DNA from: Apostichopus californicus
Lineage: Eukaryota; Echinodermata; Holothuroidea; Aspidochirotida; Stichopodidae
Reading direction: 5' to 3'
Assembly (NCBI GenBank): GCA_020650975.1
Contig: JAIPMN010013886.1
Span: 5,971-36,465, forward strand
Length of the DNA stretch: 30,495 nt
The notes below the pieces were generated by a model. The model saw nothing but the letters and a program-made list of their open reading frames with translations, made no database searches and was not told the origin of the DNA. Shown piece after piece: positions 20,424 to 30,217 of the stretch; positions within the stretch are counted from its first letter, which is position 1, and each line of letters starts with the position of its first letter. The translations under genes and the position numbers were made by a program.

Positions 20424-21700
20424 CTTGACTTTCTGACAAATCAAAACAGGCTAGGCTATACCTGAATGTGTCAATCAGTGATCAGGCGTAGTATAAGGTT
20501 CAAACTAACTTCGAACTCACGTCTTTAATGAAACATAACCTCACATTCCAAGGGAGGCCAGAATACATAGAAGTATAGAAAATATTGACGGCAAATCACG
20601 TACAAGACTCGTCCTCTGTTCAGTGTTTGGTCATGAAGCAACCATATCATATGATATTGTCATATGTGGAATCAATTGAAGTGCGCACTATAAAAACAAG
20701 GGGGTCAGTTTGAAAGAGATCGTTGAAAGAGGTAAGGAGCGATAGCAGATGGAACGTATTTCGTCACAGGCATGGGCAAAGGCAAACGAAAAAAGAAATG
20801 ATCTTACTTGATTGGAGGGGGGGGGGGGGAGGAAGGGAGGGAGGGAATCTCTGGTGGGAAGAAAGAAAAAACGTTGTGCTATTAACAATACATAATAACC
20901 ACATGACCTTACCCCCGTGTTTTTGCCATTATATGGTATATATTGTTGGCATATCGAAGTTCGCAATCCGTAACATTCCTTCTTTTTCGTTCCCCGGCAC
21001 AACACCCTTTGCCTGAAGGTCACCGCCCTACATTTTTAGTATTGCATATTTTATTCCCTTCCGTGACCTTTCAGGTCAAAGAATCTACATATACAATGGC
21101 GTGGCTTGATTTCTCTTGGGGAATGGATTTTAGCATCAATATTGATAGAAAAACTAGAAAATGGTTTCATTTTGGTAAACTGTCTACTTCCCTTCTGTCT
21201 GTTACGATTTGACTTTTATTCAACAGAAATATTCCAAGTCTAATTTCCCAATATCTGAACATTTTTTCTTCACGAGTGACCTCAGGGATTACCTTTGAAA
21301 ATGTTTAGTAACTTGAAGTGCTGAAATTGGGAGATAATACGGGTGACCCAGAGGAAATTGTATTTTTTGACTAACGAATGAAGTCCGTATTCTGAGTATC
21401 CTGGTGAAATTTGCATTCAATTCTTACCTATCGTTTTGGAGATTGGAAGATTGGGAGTTGACATGTTCGTACCAAAGTGAATCTGTCGCAACCATGTGTG
21501 ATGTCATACATGCACACTGTTTTATGATTTTATTTTAAACTCTGCTTCCGATTGTCTTCGAAATTGGGATACAGCATGCATATGAATACACTATAGTCAT
21601 TTGGGGGATCGATAACTTCAGGTATCGTTGAAGCGAAATTGGAACTCTTTCCAACCCAAGGTCAAAACAATAAAGAAAGTAAAAAAAAACAAATACTGTC
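20424..21700. other. Upstream region of gene A, no supported gene
   Basis: This region should contain the promoter and any 5' untranslated exon of gene A. No minus-strand TATA box could be singled out; a TATAAAAA at about 20690 is on the plus strand. A 12-base G run near 20818-20829 is followed by a GGGAGG-rich stretch. Open frames on both strands here are short and lack coding character. Confidence 0.35.
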
Positions 21701-21714
21701 AGCCTCCACCTACA

Positions 21715-22105
21715 ACATCACACCTGTCAGCGTTCACCTACGACATCACACACTGTTTGCGTTCACTCACGACATCACACCTGTTTGCGTTCACCCACGA
21801 CATCACACCTGTTTGCGTTCAGCCACGACATCACACATGTTTGCGTTCACCCACGATATCACACCTGTCGGCGTTCACCTACGATATAACACCCTGTTTG
21901 CGTTCACCCACGACATCACACCTGTTTGCGTTCATCCACGACATCTCGCCCGCTTGCGTTCACCTACGACATCACACCTGTTTGAGGTCACCCACGACAT
22001 CTCACCTGTTTGCGTTCACCTACGACATCCCATCTGTTTGCGTTCACCTACGACATCACACCTGTTTGAGTTCACCTACGACATCACACCTCTTTGCGTC
22101 AAAGT
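21715..22105. repeat. 28-bp minisatellite, about 13-14 units
   Basis: The unit is GTTTGCGTTCACCYACGACA plus TCACACCT, repeated with few substitutions from about 21715 to 22105. Because 28 is not a multiple of three, the frame shifts each unit, and two overlapping frames happen to stay open for 162 and 182 codons. These translate into the same peptide blocks cycling through frames, which marks them as artefacts. Confidence 0.9.
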
Positions 22106-22149
22106 TCACTTATTAGGTACAATTAATTTATTCATTAAATGGAGAAGCC

Positions 22150-24240
22150 TATTGGTGGGGAGAATTCTATGCAAAAATTTAAATTGAAGAAAATAAGAAT
22201 TTTGGAATCCCTGGTAGTGAACGAAGGACACATCTGAAAATGCGCTCCTAGTCATTAATCGAAATGTCCGCAAACTTCGTTTCCCACTTTGGTAAGGCTG
22301 TTGGGGTTTTTACCGACGATAAACAAACTGAGGTATACAGACGGAGAACGGATTGTATTGTAATGGAATGCCTGGTTCGCCCACCTGTATCTACTCGCCA
22401 ATTTGTTGGTATACTATAGATACCAGGCCCCAGTTAACCTAGAAATGAAACACCCCGTCTGGAAATTTGTTACGAAATCTTTCCCATACTAAAGGCCTCT
22501 CGTTATGATCTTAAACATCATTAACATATACAATACTTTGATTAAAAAGTTGTTCGTTGAACACAATGTTATTGTTAATTTTAATGTAAGATATGTTCCA
22601 GATAATTTGATTGCCGAAATCACTATGTGATTCAGTAAAAGAAACATCACACCAAGCAGGGACTACCTATATGATATTAAGTGTTTGAAATAGACACATC
22701 CGACATCTTGCAATTTACCCAAAAAAAATTACATTTTAGAATTTGTATAAAAACTCTTCACATGGAAAATGTTAAGGCCCCCTTTACTAATATCATTAAA
22801 CGTAGAGGCCCGTGTGACTTTGTCCGGATTCCCTGCCCAAAAGAATTCAAAAATAACACTTTCTAACTCTTCATTAAATTTCTCCGGAGGATTATAGAAC
22901 AACAAGACATAGAAAGACTAATTGGGACATTGTCAAAGTCTTTACTTTATTGTTACGTCCTATGGGAGTTAGATTGTCCCGAGAAGACCAGGATACGGAG
23001 ACAATTTTTAGGACGAGAAAGCTTTGGCATGAAATTCAAGCGAAACAGCTCATCCCCATTATGCTTAAAAAATACACACCCAACATACCAACCGGACCAA
23101 ACTTCAAGCTAAGATTAAACTTATACAGAAAAGCTGGAGGCATGTGAACTAACGATCCAAGGAGAAAAGGCTAGACTTCACAACAGTAATAGCTAGAGAG
23201 ACCGTAAGCCACCTTTAAAATATTTAAAATGCGCGGGGCCTCTTGCAAAGAGTTTTTGGTACTGTCTAGGAACAATTAAGTATCATCAGCGTGCATTAAA
23301 ATCTTAATCATGGAATTTCCAACCACGACACTTCTAATACCATTATTTAAATTAAGTTGTAAGGATAAGGTTTCTACACATAGGATAAAAAGATAAGGGC
23401 TAAAAGGTACAACCTTGTCTCACACTCCTTTTCACTGTGAAGAAACCAGAAGCAAACCCATTGTTACACACACAAGCAGAAATATTAATATAGAATACTT
23501 ATAATCCAGTGCCTACAGCTGAAACCGAAACCAAAGTATAAGACAACACTGAATTCAGAAACGTCCATTCTAACTTATCAAAAGCCTTTTTAAAGAGAAA
23601 AATAGAACCAGGAATGTTAGTATTCGAATATGGTTCTACAAGATCCAGGACGAGCGAATGTTTTCACTAATAAACCTTGCTTTCAAAAAGCCACTCTGGT
23701 GTGGCCCAATAATACTATTAATAACACCCTTAAGTCAAGTAGCAATTGCCTTGACACCAAAGTTTTGTAGTCACAATTTAGAAGGGTGAGTGGGCGATAA
23801 TTAGCAAGAAAAGGGGTGGGGTGGGGGGGGGGTGGAACTTTTGGGCTTTAGTAAAAGGGCAATAGTACCGCTAGATTCCTCAGACGAAAGAGAACCTTTA
23901 TACTAGTATCCATAATTAATTGAACTCACTCAAAACATGTGATAAAAGTTCACCGAAAGCCCATCACTACCTGGGGACTTATCTCATCATTAACCATTGA
24001 ACTTAAAGCTCGGAAACATTCATCCAGGCCAAGCTATTCTTCGCAAGAGTCGGAAACCCCCGTGACATAGAGTGTTGTTGCCAGGTAGATTATCTATCAA
24101 TATGGCCGGAAAACAGTTACCTGAAAGTATATAGACTACTGTAAAAGTCCTTCATCTCTGAAAGAATACTAACGTTGTTAATGAGATCGTCGCCGTCCTT
24201 GCCCAAAATCTGAGCAAAATTAGATAGCGTCTACAAATCC
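22150..24240 (-). mobile_element. Decayed L1/Tx1-clade LINE, reverse-transcriptase region
   Basis: Read on the minus strand, conserved L1/Tx1 blocks appear in order: MKDFYSSLYTF (about 24165), SPGSDGL (about 23970), NYRPLTLLNCDYK (about 23780), AFDKLEW (23585-23562), SVRQGC then SPYLFIL (about 23425-23390), MHADDT (23296-23279, the YADD box), LGVY (about 23080), then the thumb region with FEFFWAGNPDK and KGGLNIF (about 22850-22770), IIWNISYIKI (about 22600) and a tail to about 22150. Blocks lie in shifting frames with several stops and at least one frameshift right after the RQG motif, so it is dead. The endonuclease domain is absent, a truncation unusual only in that the 5' part abuts a different repeat at 24240. 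Confidence 0.8.
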
Positions 24241-24332
24241 TCTTACATCTTTCTCTTTGTGTTCACCCTGCTCATTAACCTGTCTGTAATATGTGTGTAT
24301 TTGTTACTTCTGGTACTGTAACTTGTCATTCA

Positions 24333-24371
24333 GCCTCTGAAGAAAATCCTGCTAGGATCGAAACGTCAGGC
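24333..24371 (+). ncRNA. Hammerhead-ribozyme-like motif (retroelement remnant)
   Basis: GCCT (24333-24336), CTGAAGA core (24337-24343), a small hairpin ATCCT-GCT-AGGAT (24346-24358), GAAA core (24360-24363), a GTC (24365-24367) and AGGC (24368-24371), which can pair with GCCT as stem I. The order stem I - CUGANGA - stem II - GAAA - stem III - NUH - stem I is that of minimal hammerheads known from Penelope-like retroelements, where stem III is very short. An extra A and an A/C mismatch at the base of stem II mean this copy may be inactive. Confidence 0.4.
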
Positions 24372-24463
24372 ACTCTTACTTTTACACTTTCTCTTACACA
24401 GGCACTTTAGTGGATAAGCAGTTTGCTTACAGTTTTGTTTTATTTAAAAGTTAGGTAGAACTA

Positions 24464-24605
24464 ATGACTTGAAAATATCCTCACAATTCTCGTTAGGTGT
24501 CGTCTGAATCCCAACAATGCAAAAGTGATTTCGTCTTGATATGTGTTCCAGTTTGAAACCAGTGCAGTCTTCAGGGCGTCTACTCTATTCTTGAAGTCAT
24601 TAGTC
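24464..24605 (-). pseudogene. Possible coding remnant interrupted by a hAT-like element, unrecognised
   Basis: On the minus strand about 49 codons run to a stop near 24461: YETNDFKNRVDALKTAL, NWNTYQDEITFALLGFRRH and a basic-hydrophobic end. The composition looks like real helical protein. The upstream side is cut at 24610 by the G-rich end of a hAT-like element. The frame continues into that element by chance. The source could be a retroelement or a host gene; no family was recognised. Confidence 0.25.
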
Positions 24606-24610
24606 TCATA

Positions 24611-25853
24611 CAGTGGCGTAGCCAGGATTTTTTCAGGTGGGGGCGCTGTGGGGGGGGGGGGCTTGACCATTTCCTGGGAGGGCATCTTTTTACCATCAAA
24701 GCGGAGCGCCACCATGAGTTGGCGCGCAGCGTACCGAAAATGTTTAGCTAAAAAGTCCTCCTTTTTAGCTAACAAGCCAACAAACTGTTCGCGCGCTTCG
24801 TGATATTTTGTATATATATCAAATTTCATTACGGATGCGGTCCGTCTCATGGGCGCAGATCAGTCTTGGATAATGGTGGGGACGCGCATCTGTTCTCTGA
24901 TATACTATCTAAGCGGAGCGCAACAATTGGTTCGCGCGTAGCGTACAAGAATTTTTTTGGCAAATATACCTCCCAGATCGCCGGAAATAACACTTCCCAG
25001 ACCCAATAATGCTCCAAAACCTCCTTTAAAAATGAGATCTCATGGCTTAGAAATTTAAGTTTGGGGAAACACATGGGCGTCTGCAGAAAAAAAATCAGGG
25101 GACAAATAATCCAAGTAGACTTTGTATACGATGGTTTTCGTGGTCCTCTTCCAGAAAACTATTATAGACTGCCGCAAATGCGATTTCCTTCCAAAATTTA
25201 ACAACTGTGGATAAATGTAATAAAGTGAGAACTGCTGCATGTCATTTGCACAATGCTGGATCAAACTGCGCCAAAGTTCAATACAGGGAAATTTTCAATG
25301 CAGCGTTTGGTCAAGACAAATTGGTGGGGACACGGTATATCATGTCCCCACCACTGAAAAAGTTGGTGGGGACGCGTCCCGCTGTCCCCACCAGGATCTG
25401 CGCCCATGGTCCGTCTAGCTAATTAATTTCGAAAATAAGTAAAAACTACTCTCGGTGAAAGTCTGTGTCGTTTTTTGGTGATATTTAGTAACAAATTGTG
25501 ACTCGGTTAGACAGACGCGTAGCGAGGAATTTGCCAAAGGAAGGGGCGAAGCTTGTAGGCAAATTATCTAAGCGTGGCGCCACCATGGGTTGGCGCGAAG
25601 CGTAAAAGAAAATTTTGGCCGAAAATTCCTCCCAGATCGCTGGAAATGGCACTTCCTAGGCCTTGTAAGTTGCATCTAAGCACTTTCTATTTTGATATTA
25701 CTAGCGATATCATAAAAATATGCTCATATAGCCACAAAAAAACTATGCCACCAGATATTGGGGGGATATTAAATACTATAGCCCCCACCTAAAATATTGG
25801 GGGGGGGGACATGTCCCCCCGCCCCCCCCCCATGATCGCCGCCCATGAGTTTG
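24611..25853. mobile_element. Cluster of related hAT-like non-autonomous elements
   Basis: A left end CAGTGGCGTAGCCAGG lies at 24611, with a G run inside. A second left-end-like sequence CAGACGCGTAGCGAGG lies at 25512, and a right end reading CATGGGCGGCGATCATGG on the minus strand ends at 25847. All share a subterminal near-palindrome (for example GGCGCCACCATGGGTTGGCG at 25577) and the block CTCCCAGATCGCYGGAAAT. A complete related element is inserted at 24848-25408. The outer elements have no matched target duplication, so their exact limits are unclear. Confidence 0.65.
24848..25408. mobile_element. hAT-like non-autonomous transposon nested in the cluster, 561 bp
   Basis: Perfect 14-bp terminal inverted repeats CATGGGCGCAGATC stand at both ends, and a perfect 8-bp target duplication GTCCGTCT flanks it (24840-24847 and 25409-25416). 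Inside both ends is GGTGGGGAC, and an internal palindrome GGTGGGGACACGG...CATGTCCCCACC lies near 25323-25353. The intact ends and duplication make it the youngest insertion of the cluster. No transposase is encoded. Confidence 0.88.
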
Positions 25854-25859
25854 GCTATC

Positions 25860-27455
25860 AAATCGAGTCGTCGGTATTGCAATTAAGGTTCACGCCGTTA
25901 CTTCATTGGTAAGATTCGACACCTCCCTCCCCCGTACGCACATCCTCCGACCACGGGCAGGTGACATTATATTACTCAGATTCTCAAAACTGCGATGTTC
26001 AGCCGAACAGTTAGAATGTTCATGGCACTTAAGAGCAACTTAACATTATTGGCCTTTGCCAAAAGTTTCAACCTACCCTTTCATTTCCTCTCACGTCCCC
26101 ACCCCACCCCACCACCACAACCGAAAACAAAATTAAAGCAAAATGAAATAGAAATAAATTGCAGATATTCATGTAGGCAGAGGTTCATATTTATTCGTCC
26201 ATTTTTCAGTTATCCATGCGAATTCTATTCCTTTCAATTCTATTCCTTTTATGTTATATTCTAAATTGACCCTATAACCTTTAACTGTATACAATGCATG
26301 CCCTTTGTAGCGCAGAGAAGGCACCGTGGCAATTCGTACGCAATATTGAGCAAACACTGTTTTGTTGAAGTTCATGCCAGGGTAACTGAATATGGCGAAG
26401 TGATAATAAACTATAAAAACGGATAATCCGTTGAATAGCCGACATGCTACAATTTAAAAAGGCTTACTATATTTCAGTGCAGATGTTGTATTTATACAAC
26501 ACAGCTGCATCTCGAAGTGCACTAGTTAAAGACAGTCATGTTTTTTGCATGAGAATTTGCCGCAATGCCTTGGTATGACACAGAAAATAGTTGTCGATTT
26601 TTTTTGTTGTAGAAAAGCTTCTTTTTTTTTATATAAGGAAATATGCAAGACGGTATAAGTCTATTAAACTCTAAACTTTTATTAAAATGTGTCACACAGT
26701 GAATGACACCAACTTCAGGTTAGCTTAGTCTATACAAGGGCGGGGTTTTCAACCTTGAGAGTAACATGTGAGAGCCCTCATCTATTATCACAAATTAAAG
26801 TTCTTACGGCCTATCCTTCGATACTTGAAGTTCGCTCCCCACAATCTGGCTTTGTCGATAGGCAACAGAGATCATTTCAACTGATTCACATTGGTGCACA
26901 TAATGTAGGTACTATAGTATCATAAACATTTAAAAAAAAATGCATATATGATAAAATGCATAGAGTGCAATAAAATACCGTAGCCAATATCCTAGTGTTA
27001 ATTCGTAAAATACTAAATGCATTCTGATATTGTGGGAACCATACACTTGTTCTTTCAAAATTAGATACTTCAAGTAAAGTATTCGAATCATACATAGATT
27101 TGTTATTGTTATGTTAACCCTCATTGTAAAAACTTCTATAATGATTTTTTTTAAAGATCATGAAACGATGGAAGCGTAAAATTTCAAACTGGATTTCAAT
27201 TTATCACTCTAATATTTTTGATATTTAAGATATCAATAACACAAAAGTGTAAAAACAAGAAAACTTAAGTAGACAAATGACTGTACCAAACACAACTTGT
27301 ATCACTGGCGTGACGTCAGGACTTCTTCTGGTATCACGTTAAGAATCCAGACATTTCGATAGTGTTCCCTGTGCATGTTTAAAATCTGTTGCAAAGTAGA
27401 AAACATGTGAAGATTTAAAGAACTGTTTTGCGTTTAACTAGCTTCGATTTTCTTG
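25860..27455. other. AT-rich non-coding stretch
   Basis: No gene, RNA or named repeat could be supported. A small hairpin GTTGTATTTATACAAC lies near 26484. Short open frames on both strands lack coding character. Confidence 0.4.
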
Positions 27456-27458
27456 ATT

Positions 27459-28152
27459 ATTGACGATGACGATGAAGATGACGATGACGATGACGGTGAC
27501 GGTGACGGTGAAGGTGAAGGTGAAGGTGAAGGTGAAGGTGAAGATGAAGATGAAGATGAAGATGAAGATGAAGATGACGTTGAAGACGACGATGGCGATG
27601 ACGATGGCGATGGCGATGGCGATGGCGATGAAGATGAAAATGAAGATGAAGATGAAGATGAAGATGAAGATGAAGATGAAGATGAAGATGAAGATGACGA
27701 TGAAGATGCAGATGAAGATGAAGATGAAGATGAAGATGACGTTGAAGACGACGATGGCGATGACGATGGCGATGGCGATGACGATGAAGATGAAGATGAA
27801 GATGAAGATGAAGATGAAGATGAAGATGAAGATGAAGATGAAGATGAAGATGAAGATGAAGATGAAGAAGATGAAGATGAAGAAGATGAAGATGACGTTG
27901 AAGACGACGATGGCGATGACGATGGCGATGACGATGAAGATGCAGATGAAGATGAAGATGAAGATGAAGATGAAGATGAAGATGAAGATAAAGATGAAGA
28001 TGAAGATGAAGATGAAGATGAAGATGAAGATGAAGATGAAGATGAAGATGAAGAAGATGAAGATGAAGAAGATGAAGATGAAGATGAAGATGACGTTGAA
28101 GACGACGATGGCGATGACGATGGCGATGGCGATGACGATGACGATGACTTAA
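27459..28152. repeat. GATGAA/GATGAC-type hexamer satellite with higher-order repeats
   Basis: About 690 bp built from GATGAA, GATGAC, GATGGC and GGTGAA units. The block GACGTTGAAGACGACGATGG occurs at 27576, 27738, 27894 and 28092, spaced 162, 156 and 198 bp, all multiples of six. Each is preceded by a (GATGAA)n run, so the array grew by copying ~26-33-hexamer blocks. No unit except the TGA-bearing plus frame contains a stop, so long open frames (up to 254 codons of Ser, Asp/Glu, His/Leu or Met/Lys runs) exist on both strands and are not evidence of genes. Confidence 0.92.
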
Positions 28153-29234
28153 TCGTTCCCTCAATGATAACATGTTCAATAGGATATATCATGCTCAAAT
28201 AAGATGCACATAGTCCTAACTAGTACGTATTTCGAATTAAGCCCAACGGAATATCCCAGCTACTTGCCGGACATATCATTCTCTAGTGCATATTTGTAAT
28301 AGACCGAGGAAAGATCATTCATTGAGAAAAAGAAAACAAACTCCAGAATAGGTATATCAAACTTCATAGGCATAGGAAGGAAAGTGCAACAAGTTTTGAT
28401 ATGTGTTATAAGAACAAATGCAAATCAGCATGGGTTTTAGGTTAGCTTATAAATATTTGCATCTAAATACTATACTCCTTGCAGCAACTATAAGAGAAAA
28501 TTCCTAAATACATTTAAAGCAATATCTCTAACATTGACTCTTGCTTTACTTTACATACCATTAGTAGTCAGACTAATTGATTATTTCGAAGCAGTCCCAG
28601 AAAGGTAGACAACAGTTATTGGTCAAAGCAAGACTTATCTGATTATTGTAAAATTAAAGAAATGTTTCTCATGCAGCATAGCATTTCCCATATCACCTTT
28701 ACTTCGAAACTGTAAAACGGTAACTACATTACTTTGGATATGTTGTTGACATGGGTGAAAGATACTGCTATTATTCTAGCTTATCTTCTATATCGCATTT
28801 AATTATTGACAAAATGTCCCTGTGTACATCTAAGCCTCGACAATGGAAGTGGCTGGTCTATTGTCACTAGCAAACAGATCATTACGTCATTTAATCAGGT
28901 GCAACATCAAACTAAATACGAAAACATAATTTGTTTTAATGTTATCAAATCAATAATACTTAACGTTAACATTTAGGCCAGGAATGAGAAAATGACGTCA
29001 TCAGCGATTTAGCAGTTAAAGGAGCATTCCTAAGATTTAGCATATTTATTAAGTTGAATATTTTTATTAAGTTGAATATCTTGAAAAGCGGAACAGCATT
29101 AGAAGCATTACCAGCACCTTTTTTTGTTTTTCTTCTCTTTTTTTCTCTCCTCTGTTTAGGTCCTTGTTCTGTAATTTATCTTGGACTATATGAGATAGCA
29201 AAACTAAAGTCTAATGTTACATTTTAATACCTAC
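28153..29234. other. Downstream region of gene B exon 7, nothing recognised
   Basis: This should include the next intron, and possibly the last exon and 3' UTR, of gene B. No acceptor plus tail could be chosen. A short direct repeat TTTATTAAGTTGAATAT lies at about 29045 and 29064. Confidence 0.35.
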
Positions 29235-29448
29235 CATGTACTTCGTAGAGATCCCTACAGACCTCGCTGTATTTCCCATTGGCTCGGATTCGATCAAATG
29301 CTTCATTCCACCATGTGTCCAGTTGGCTATCCTTTCTCATCATAATAGACGGACCGGAAAGAGTACACTTGAAATCCAATTCGTCTGTTGTTAAATGATG
29401 TAATTCCTTTTGTAATTTTTCAGACAACGCAGCGAATCCACAATCAAC
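29235..29448 (-). CDS. Gene B exon equivalent to exon 7
   Basis: The acceptor ATGTTTTGGCAG|GTT and donor GTACATG|GTAGGT enclose 214 bp, exactly the length of exon 7 of gene A. It encodes VDCGFAALSE at the start and DTWWNEAFDRIRANGKYSEV near the end. The three cysteines fall at the same positions as in gene A (residues 3, 28 and 64 of the exon), supporting conserved disulfides. Confidence 0.9.
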
Positions 29449-30217
29449 CTGCCAAAACATTGCAAAAGCAAGAAAACTTAAAGCGCAACAGTTATATAAT
29501 TATATCTTTAAGCAGAAATTGAAGGAAAATTGTGAGTGCTCGTGATTTTGCTATTTGGCATTTCAGTGTCAGCCACCCGATACACACATGAGAACACAGT
29601 TACCACTGTAAATCTTAATGTTTTGTACCGAAGTAAGAACTGGATCGTGCTATATAAATCGGTAGCATGTGCTATTAAGATTACAGTAAGAACTGAGGAT
29701 ATGTTTAATCCCAACAAATCCAGTTGTCGGGATTTGTCGGGATTTGTCGGGATTTGTCGGGATTACACACATTTCTCAGTTCCTACATGTTAACCTAATA
29801 GCACATGCTACCGATTTATCATATTTATCAGCACAATCCAGTTTTTACCGTGTTACAAAATTTTAAGATTTACAGTATTTACTTCAATCTCTCTGTGAAT
29901 CGGTTGTGTATGCACATTAAAATATGTAAAATGTTTCGAATGCTTCAGAGTATTTACAAAATTATAATATATCAGAGTATTTCTTTGTAATCTGTTCTCA
30001 AACATATAAAGAACAAATCAGGGGCTGAACACCTATTGACCCCACCCCATATTATTCCCTACGACCCCATACCCCACGACCCCATACCCCACGGTCCCAT
30101 CAGCCCACGACACTGTCTGTTGCACATATAAGTAACTTTTCATACCTCTTTTTGTTTGATACCAACGATAAATTCTTCTATTGAAGGATAGTGGCGAGCG
30201 TTGGATTTGTCAAAACC
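29235..30217 (-). CDS. Gene B (partial): tandem paralogue of gene A, last two recognised exons
   Basis: Two exons (30217-30146 and 29448-29235) encode 95 residues of lobe 2 of an SBP family 3 domain. They equal exons 6 and 7 of gene A in length (72 and 214 bp), phase and cysteine positions. By eye, 46 of 95 residues agree, including SNARHY, EVDCGF, WWNEAF and RIR.NG.Y..VC. The rest of the gene (anchor and lobe 1) must lie beyond the right edge. It runs in the same direction as gene A and ends upstream of it, so the pair is head-to-tail. As in gene A, the donor after CATG implies one more short exon, which was not located between 29234 and gene A. The role is inferred to match gene A, but the ligand could differ. 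Confidence 0.85.
29605..29876. mobile_element. 272-bp palindromic (foldback) element in intron 6 of gene B
   Basis: The arms pair over about 100 bp: ACTGTAAATCTTAATGTTTT at the left against the reverse of AAAATTTTAAGATTTACAGT at the right, then AACTGGATCGTGCTATATAA against its counterpart, then ATAAATCGGTAGCATGTGCT with ATTA, nearly perfect. The loop (about 29700-29770) holds four copies of a 10-bp repeat. It may be a MITE with very long inverted repeats; no target duplication was recognised. Confidence 0.75.
29725..29765. repeat. 10-bp tandem repeat in the palindrome loop
   Basis: TGTCGGGATT is repeated four times without a mismatch. A related inverted ATCCCAACAAATCC precedes it at 29708. 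Confidence 0.9.
30049..30112. repeat. Short C-rich minisatellite in intron 6 of gene B
   Basis: About four units of a ~16-bp motif, CCCATACCCCACGACC, with variants (ATTATTCCCTACGACC first, CATCAGCCCACGACA last). Confidence 0.75.
30146..30217 (-). CDS. Gene B exon equivalent to exon 6
   Basis: The acceptor CAATTCGCAG|GG and donor AAAGAG|GTATGA enclose 72 bp in phase 0 to 0. It encodes 24 residues beginning GFDKSNARHYPSIEEF, with SNARHY shared with gene A. The acceptor is preceded by TATATTTCCCTTC. Confidence 0.87.

Noticed and set aside
20688-21023. 111-codon minus-strand frame and 97-codon plus-strand frame upstream of gene A
   Set aside because: Both run through poly-G and purine-rich simple sequence, overlap each other on opposite strands and show no domain.
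21628-22187. Two overlapping plus-strand frames of 162 and 182 codons
   Set aside because: A 28-bp minisatellite cycles the same peptide pieces through both frames; no unique protein sequence of note.
24461-24850. 129-codon minus-strand frame taken as one protein
   Set aside because: Its first two thirds lie in a hAT-like element's G-rich end; only the last ~49 codons look protein-like and were listed separately.
27459-28152. CRISPR-like or other regularly spaced array
   Set aside because: The blocks are contiguous satellite DNA without unique spacers, and the genome is clearly eukaryotic.
27434-28202. Long open frames (poly-Asp/Glu, poly-Ser, His/Leu, Met/Lys) on both strands
   Set aside because: They are produced by a stop-free hexamer satellite; four frames are open at once and the flanks show no coding or splice context.
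29536-29793. 85-codon plus-strand frame
   Set aside because: It is made by the palindromic element in an intron of gene B.
9985-30217. Ionotropic glutamate receptor genes
   Set aside because: No pore or transmembrane segments lie between the two lobes; exons 4 and 5 join directly through the hinge and the only anchor is N-terminal.
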